Shown: positions 61,201 through 64,000 of the stretch, piece by piece
Layout of the letters: every line of letters begins with the position of its first letter
Position numbering within the stretch: the first letter of the stretch is position 1
Assembly: GCF_958298935.1 (NCBI RefSeq)
Contig: NC_084937.1
Span: 21,275,568-21,339,567 of the forward strand
Direction of reading: 5' to 3'
Source of the DNA: Phragmites australis
Taxonomy: Eukaryota > Streptophyta > Magnoliopsida > Poales > Poaceae
DNA length: 64,000 nucleotides
Position numbers and translations under genes: made by a program
The notes under the pieces: generated by a model
The model's input: the letters and a program-made list of their open reading frames with translations, nothing else
What the model was told of the DNA's origin: nothing
Databases searched by the model: none

Positions 61201-61546
61201 CTAATATGTCCTCGTCACTGAGATCATGATATATTTTACCGGGTGTAGGTCCATGATCTACACTATGGGCATGGAGGCCCCGATCCATCTTCCCTCGTTA
61301 AAGCTTTCCTCGCCATGTTTGTTCCAATATATATATCTCTTTAAATCCACGCATGATCAAGTGTACATAGATATTGTCTGGTTTTAGGAATTTCTTACCA
61401 TTCTTGCAATCGCGATATGGACAATACATTGTCGTTTTACCATGATCTTTCATATCCGCCAAAGCAGCACTCATGAAATGCTTCACCCCGCTCAGGTACT
61501 CCATACAAGTCTGGATCTCAAGATACATCCAACTTCTGTTCGCCAT
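58272..61546 (-). pseudogene. CACTA-3 TNP2-like transposase, broken
   Basis: Starts MANRSWMYLEIQTCMEYLSG with CPYRDCKNGKKF (61298-61546), the usual N-terminus of TNP2 proteins. Frame is lost at an ATATATAT run near 61325-61340 and picked up again in the next frame. HACKQDCILVHGEYAELD (about 60820-60875) and MSTDGMNPFGNMS (about 60475-60515) are transposase core motifs. The DUF4218-like part (59048-59746) is open for 232 codons, with YLGPVFLHHKFPYERYMR. The DUF4216-like end (58272-58841) has WELNYMRFKVALFRCRWVHG. Stops and shifts occur near 61250, 60570 and 60400. The gene belongs to the Transposase_21 family, which cuts at the CACTA ends; this copy cannot be translated whole. Confidence 0.75.
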
Positions 61547-61964
61547 CTACAATTAATATAAAAACATTCATTTTTCATTAACAATTACCTTAATTGTATG
61601 ATTAAGCATGCAATTAAAAGTTCCATAAAATTACACTAGATCTGTAGCATCTTGCGGTAAATCGGGCAAATATAGTATCAAATCTAACATAAATATAACT
61701 CACTTGTACTAAGATTTTGGATAAAGATGCAAAACGGTCGATTACAACTTAAAGCACAAGAAATCTACCAATTAGGGTTTAGAGGAGGAGAGGAAAGGGG
61801 GAAATACAAACCTTCAAAGACCTAGTACCAATTCAAACTTCAAATCAACAAGATATTAGAGAGTCTCTAGCGGAACCGAAGAAAATCGTCAGCTACTGTG
61901 CGCGCAGTACTGTTCAGTAACTGTTCGGCGTGCACAATAGCTGGCTAGCTCTTATAATAGATCT

Positions 61965-62250
61965 GAGTAATAAGTAACGGGTTATAAGATTACCCGTCAC
62001 TTATTACTTGTTATAAGTGACAGGTCATATTACAACCCGTCACTTATTACCGGTGCAGGGAGACTCGTCACCTATGCCACGACTCGTCACTTATGACTGG
62101 TGCAGGGAGACCTGTTACTTATGAATATGTTATAGGTGACGGGTTTAATCATTACCCGTCACCTATTACCTGTTATTTGTGACGGATCTATACCGGTCCC
62201 GACCTGAGACCACATAAGTGACGGGTCGTATAATGATCTGTCACTAAATT
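61965..62250. repeat. CACTA-3 right subterminal array
   Basis: Units of ATAAGTGACGGGT, ACCCGTCACTTATTAC and TGCACCAGTCATAAGTGACG (reading either strand). The order of units matches the left part of the 334-bp element at 626-959. A minus-strand TATAAG lies at its inner edge (about 61951), ahead of the TNP2 gene. Confidence 0.7.
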
Positions 62251-62280
62251 ATGTCTTTTTTATCTATTTTTGACGTAGTG

Positions 62281-63049
62281 AATATTGACAAGAGCATGAC
62301 ATAGGAGCAGGCGTGTGTGTCATCAACTTCTCTGACCTAAGTATGGTAGAGCCACAGAGGCGAATAGGAGCAGGCGCGCAACCCGTGCGCCATGAACGAG
62401 CTCCTGCATATATCAAGTGGAGGTGCCGACAAGCTATCAACAACGCTTCATCATGTTGACGATGAGGTGATTCTGAAAATGTAAGAGAAAGATAAGGACG
62501 TAAACGACCTTTAAAAAAGTGGAACGTGTTGTTGCACGAAACAACAGTGGGTAGTATGAACTACCCTTTCTTAGAGGAGACCAGAGAGAGAGAGGGAGAC
62601 GAGAGAGATTTTGCAAATGGATGAAGAGCTAGCTTGCTCTTGCCCTCTTGTGGCCTTTATACAGGAGAGGAAGGATGGGATTTTTCCATCCTACCCTTCA
62701 TGTCAACAAGCATGGTACAAAAGTCAGGGTGCTATACTCTTTGGTATGGTTGAAGTTGGTTGGGTCTAATTGGTTCAGTTAATCAGAAATGGCGACCTAA
62801 ATGGTTCATGATGAGATATTTGAAATGACAGTTCCTTATTGACCGCGATTTATGCAACATGCTATACGCGCGCAGCAGCAAATGTGAAGATATCTTCGCA
62901 AATTCAACCCAATGTAAGTTCCAAATACGAGAAAGAATTGAACTGCTATATGCAGCAGTAACACTAACACAAAGCCTCCTTCAGTAAAAGACCTACAAAT
63001 GTACCGGTCTACGTAGCTACCCACAAGATGGTAAATCAAACGAGGTCCT
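62281..63049. other. Spacer between CACTA-3 and zinc-finger copy 2
   Basis: No gene recognised. A short GA-rich run lies at 62583-62605. The rest is mixed sequence with no repeat structure that I can identify. Confidence 0.4.
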
Positions 63050-63335
63050 GCGGCTCAATCGCGCCCCTCGAGCATCTCCCGGTGCCTCTTCCCGCCGAGG
63101 CGCGACGCCAGCCTCTTCTCGCCGTTGTACTGCACGTGGCAGACCTCGCAGTAGTATATGCGCTCTTCATGCCTGCCGTCGTCTTCCCCACGTCTCCACC
63201 CTTGCGATCAGAGTAATTCTTGAATTCCACGAGCAGGGCCTCCCGGTGCCGCCTGCCCCTGATGTGATCATGAAAGTCCGACGCAGAAGTGCACTTGCCG
63301 GCGTCTTGCTCTACAACCTCTGTATTAACAGTCAT
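63050..63335 (-). pseudogene. Two further finger remnants downstream of zinc-finger copy 2
   Basis: One frame reads CTSASDFHDHIRGRRHREAL, the second half of a finger lacking its C-x2-C. A different frame, one base off, reads YYCEVCHVQYNGEKRLASRL and GGKRHREML, ending GRD and stop at about 63055. Here the first zinc-binding His is Arg. They may be a decayed extension of copy 2, an alternative last exon, or a third truncated copy. Confidence 0.5.
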
Positions 63336-63351
63336 AAGCCACAACTGCATT

Positions 63352-64000
63352 TCATTTATTTGCGTTGAGCTTTTTCTGGTGCTTCTTCCCAGTACGATGG
63401 TGAGCTAGCGTTTTCTCGCTGTTGCACTGCAAATCGCACACCTTGCAATAATTCAGTAACTTCTGTTTCTCCAAGTGTTCTTCCTCCCTACAATGGTCTG
63501 CGAGCATATTCCCACTGTTAAACTGCAAACTGCAGACCTCGCAAAAATGTAATGCCGTCTGTTTCTCCTCCTCTGAGCTCACACACTTGCTGTCAGAACC
63601 ATCTGAAGGTAGTTTATCAGCTGGCTTCAGACCGCTTGATTCCGCATCATTGCCTTCTCTCTGCAGAGCTTCTATCTTCTTTCTGCGCCTCCTGCTGATG
63701 TGATGCTCAAATTGAGGTTCAGAGTTACATTTGGCCTGACAGATACTGCAATCCGGTTCTGAGGGTGGTTGTTGGTTCTTGGCGATTTGTGGTGGAATAT
63801 CTTCCATTTGCTTGGCTTCTTCGTGTTGGGTCTGGACATTCAGTTGCTGTATATTGCATGCAAGGTGGTTCTCCAAGTCTGATTGGTAGTCACAATTAGC
63901 TTCACAAATGCTGCAATTCGATTGTGAAGTCTGCTCTGCATGTTGTCGCACAATGTTTGGAGGCAACTTCGCTTCCCGTGACTCAGAATTCTTTGCCATG
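63352..64000 (-). CDS. U1/matrin-type C2H2 zinc-finger protein, copy 2, 5' part outside window
   Basis: The open frame runs from the window edge to a stop at 63352 (215 codons seen from the first Met). It aligns with residues about 280-418 of copy 1 (NSESREAKLPPNIV against NSVHWEADSHPNIV; PPQIAKNQQPP identical). Four finger positions are visible. The first two have lost the last His (NHLACNIQQ; HHISRRRRK). The last two are intact (CEVCSLQFNSGNMLADHC and CKVCDLQCNSEKTLAHH, each with a following H). The C-terminus is KKLNANK. Exon 1 and the first fingers should lie beyond 64000. The frame is open, so the gene may be expressed. Confidence 0.7.
   Translation of the reverse strand, partial: MAKNSESREAKLPPNIVRQHAEQTSQSNCSICEANCDYQSDLENHLACNIQQLNVQTQHEEAKQMEDIPPQIAKNQQPPSEPDCSICQAKCNSEPQFEHHISRRRRKKIEALQREGNDAESSGLKPADKLPSDGSDSKCVSSEEEKQTALHFCEVCSLQFNSGNMLADHCREEEHLEKQKLLNYCKVCDLQCNSEKTLAHHRTGKKHQKKLNANK

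Larger units (their letters stand above)
52772..62280 (-). mobile_element. CACTA-3: complete-ended CACTA transposon, 9,509 bp
   Basis: Left terminus CACTACGTGAAAAA (52772-52785) and right terminus TTTTTGACGTAGTG (62267-62280) are inverted repeats with one mismatch. AAT flanks both ends (52769-52771 and 62281-62283), the 3-bp duplication of CACTA elements. Arrays of the motif RTGACGGGT / ACCCGTCAC followed by YTAT lie at about 52785-53145 and 61965-62245, and again internally at 57915-58085. Two genes run on the minus strand: TNP2-like (61546 to 58272) and TNPA/Ulp1-like (about 57910 to 53590). Exact ends suggest a fairly recent insertion, but both genes carry disabling changes. Confidence 0.9.

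Overview
The window is nuclear DNA of a grass (Poaceae), probably a panicoid or related lineage. The protein-coding genes have introns with GT..AG borders and GC-rich first exons. The background is a dense mix of Tourist/PIF-like, Stowaway-like and Mutator-like MITEs, solo LTRs and CACTA (En/Spm) transposons. One LTR end starts TGTCGGTGTATCAGGAACC, a style I associate with grass Gypsy LTRs. No tRNA, rRNA or CRISPR locus was seen.

Layout. 1-12 kb is gene-poor: a 334-bp non-autonomous CACTA element (626-959), an orphan promoter and first exon (2975-3109), a SINE-like insert, a 3.4-kb solo LTR (3462-6850) and MITEs. 12.4-22.2 kb is a truncated, decayed CACTA element (CACTA-1) whose second gene was hit by two solo LTRs, each with an exact 5-bp target duplication. 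22.2-28.6 kb is a transposon graveyard with an 881-bp foldback element, an RNase H/LINE-type remnant, a kinesin gene fragment and a Mutator-like element. 28.67-31.63 kb is an intact four-exon phospholipase D gene of the C2 (alpha-like) class on the minus strand. About 32.65-41.71 kb is CACTA-2. 45.42-48.70 kb is a four-exon plus-strand gene for a 199-residue protein I cannot name. 49.34-51.80 kb and 63.05-64.0 kb are two diverged copies of a U1/matrin-type C2H2 zinc-finger gene on the minus strand. Between them sits CACTA-3 (52772-62280, 9,509 bp), with both termini and its AAT target duplication intact.

The CACTA elements are the most interesting content. CACTA-2 and CACTA-3 share an unusual plan: a repeat array and a TATA-like box before the TNP2-like transposase gene, then a second array of the same motif with its own TATA-like box before the second gene. 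That second gene joins a TNPA-like region to a Ulp1/C48-type cysteine protease domain. Different repeat motifs are used in each element. The three elements show different states of the protease catalytic residues. The two TNP2 genes are broken by stops and frameshifts, so none of the elements looks autonomous now.

The host genes are separate units and form no evident pathway. PLD hydrolyses phospholipids to phosphatidic acid in membrane signalling. The zinc-finger copies look like a tandem pair about 1.7 kb apart before CACTA-3 landed between them, and they have lost different fingers.
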